Shown in pieces: positions 63,579 to 64,000 of a DNA stretch of 64,000 nt; positions within the stretch are counted from its first letter, which is position 1, and each line of letters opens with the position of its first letter. This DNA comes from Hippopus hippopus (lineage: Eukaryota; Mollusca; Bivalvia; Cardiida; Cardiidae): the NCBI GenBank assembly GCA_946811185.2, contig OX328099.1, positions 71,552,714 to 71,616,713 on the forward strand, given 5' to 3'. Below the pieces are notes generated by a model. That model saw nothing but the letters and a program-made list of their open reading frames with translations. It had not been told where the DNA came from and made no database searches. Position numbers and translations under genes: made by a program.

Positions 63579-63735
63579 TTTGGAAAAACAGTAGAAATAT
63601 TGCAATTTGAATTTTTTTTCAGATAGAATATGTCACAAAGTAGCTCACAGCTTAGATCTGAGATCAGACTGCAAGTTCAGTACAGTCTGATCTTGATCTA
63701 CATTGACCACAAAAACAACATAATGTTGTGCTTAG
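63575..63735. mobile_element. CTGCACA-core palindromic element
   Basis: Begins at a shared TTAA; core GACTGCAAGTTCAGTACAGTC. Confidence 0.75.
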
Positions 63736-63943
63736 CCCTTTCGGCGCCATAGTCGAAAACAGTGACTTTTGCGGATGGCATAGATCAAGATCAGACTGCA
63801 CAGAATGTGCAGTCTGATCTTTGATCTATACCATCCGCTTGCTTAGTCAAGCCTATACAATCAAAATCTTTGTAAGTTTCAATGGGTTGTATTTAGAGCT
63901 GTCGAAAGTGGTCGAGTTTATTTATTTGGCGCTGAAAGAGTTG
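63733..63943. mobile_element. CTGCACA-core palindromic element, GGCGCC-end subfamily
   Basis: TTAGCCCTTTCGGCGCCA to TTTGGCGCTGAAAGAG; an inverted relative of the copy at 43372. Confidence 0.82.
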
Positions 63944-64000
63944 GGGACCTGAGGGTTGATACCTGTAACCTTGCAACTTGAAATCATTATGCTATCAGGA

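Overview
This window looks like AT-rich nuclear DNA from a mollusc, most probably a bivalve. The gene in it has short exons and GT-AG introns. The repeats fit bivalve genomes: tRNA-derived SINEs, ACAAGA-starting elements with internal ~150 bp tandem units (resembling the bivalve 'pearl'/Helentron-associated elements), and very many palindromic MITEs. No prokaryotic genes, rRNA or CRISPR array were seen.

The only gene that can be supported is on the minus strand. Thirteen exons between 41121 and 9415 encode 469 codons of the intracellular part of a receptor-type protein tyrosine phosphatase. It resembles the R2B group (PTPRM/K/T/U-like). The order is a juxtamembrane segment, a whole first phosphatase domain (D1), the linker, and the first two thirds of D2. 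Every exon joins in phase with GT-AG signals. D1 has lost canonical catalytic features: the P-loop arginine is lysine, WPD is FMD and the Q-loop is altered. It therefore looks like a pseudophosphatase or a strongly divergent domain. The ectodomain and membrane exons were not found upstream, and the end of D2 probably lies beyond position 1.

Almost everything else is repeat, mostly inside the introns. (1) About 100 copies or fragments of one ~225 bp TTAA-flanked MITE with an almost perfect central hairpin fill roughly a third of the window. Many stand back to back sharing one TTAA. (2) A second palindromic family has the core CTGCACA..TGTGCAG, and some copies have similar TTAA-CYCTTT ends. (3) A third hairpin family has the core CAGCCTGCGCAG. 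(4) Five types of ACAAGA-starting Helentron-like elements lie at 4904-6379, 10535-11823, 15381-16364, 17914-19108, plus short copies at 966, 1865, 6741, 16695, 24655 and 46346. (5) There are at least two tRNA-derived SINE families with a common 3' tail; three insertions have clear target duplications. (6) A 530 bp miniature LTR element (TRIM) at 59151-59680 has a proline-tRNA-type primer binding site and a tRNA-like block in each LTR. (7) A mariner relic lies at 37298-38117.

The most unusual structure is at 17040-19280. There the splice acceptor and first ~45 bases of exon 9 of the phosphatase gene are repeated in tandem about a dozen times through the adjoining intron, later split by a MITE and a Helentron-like element.
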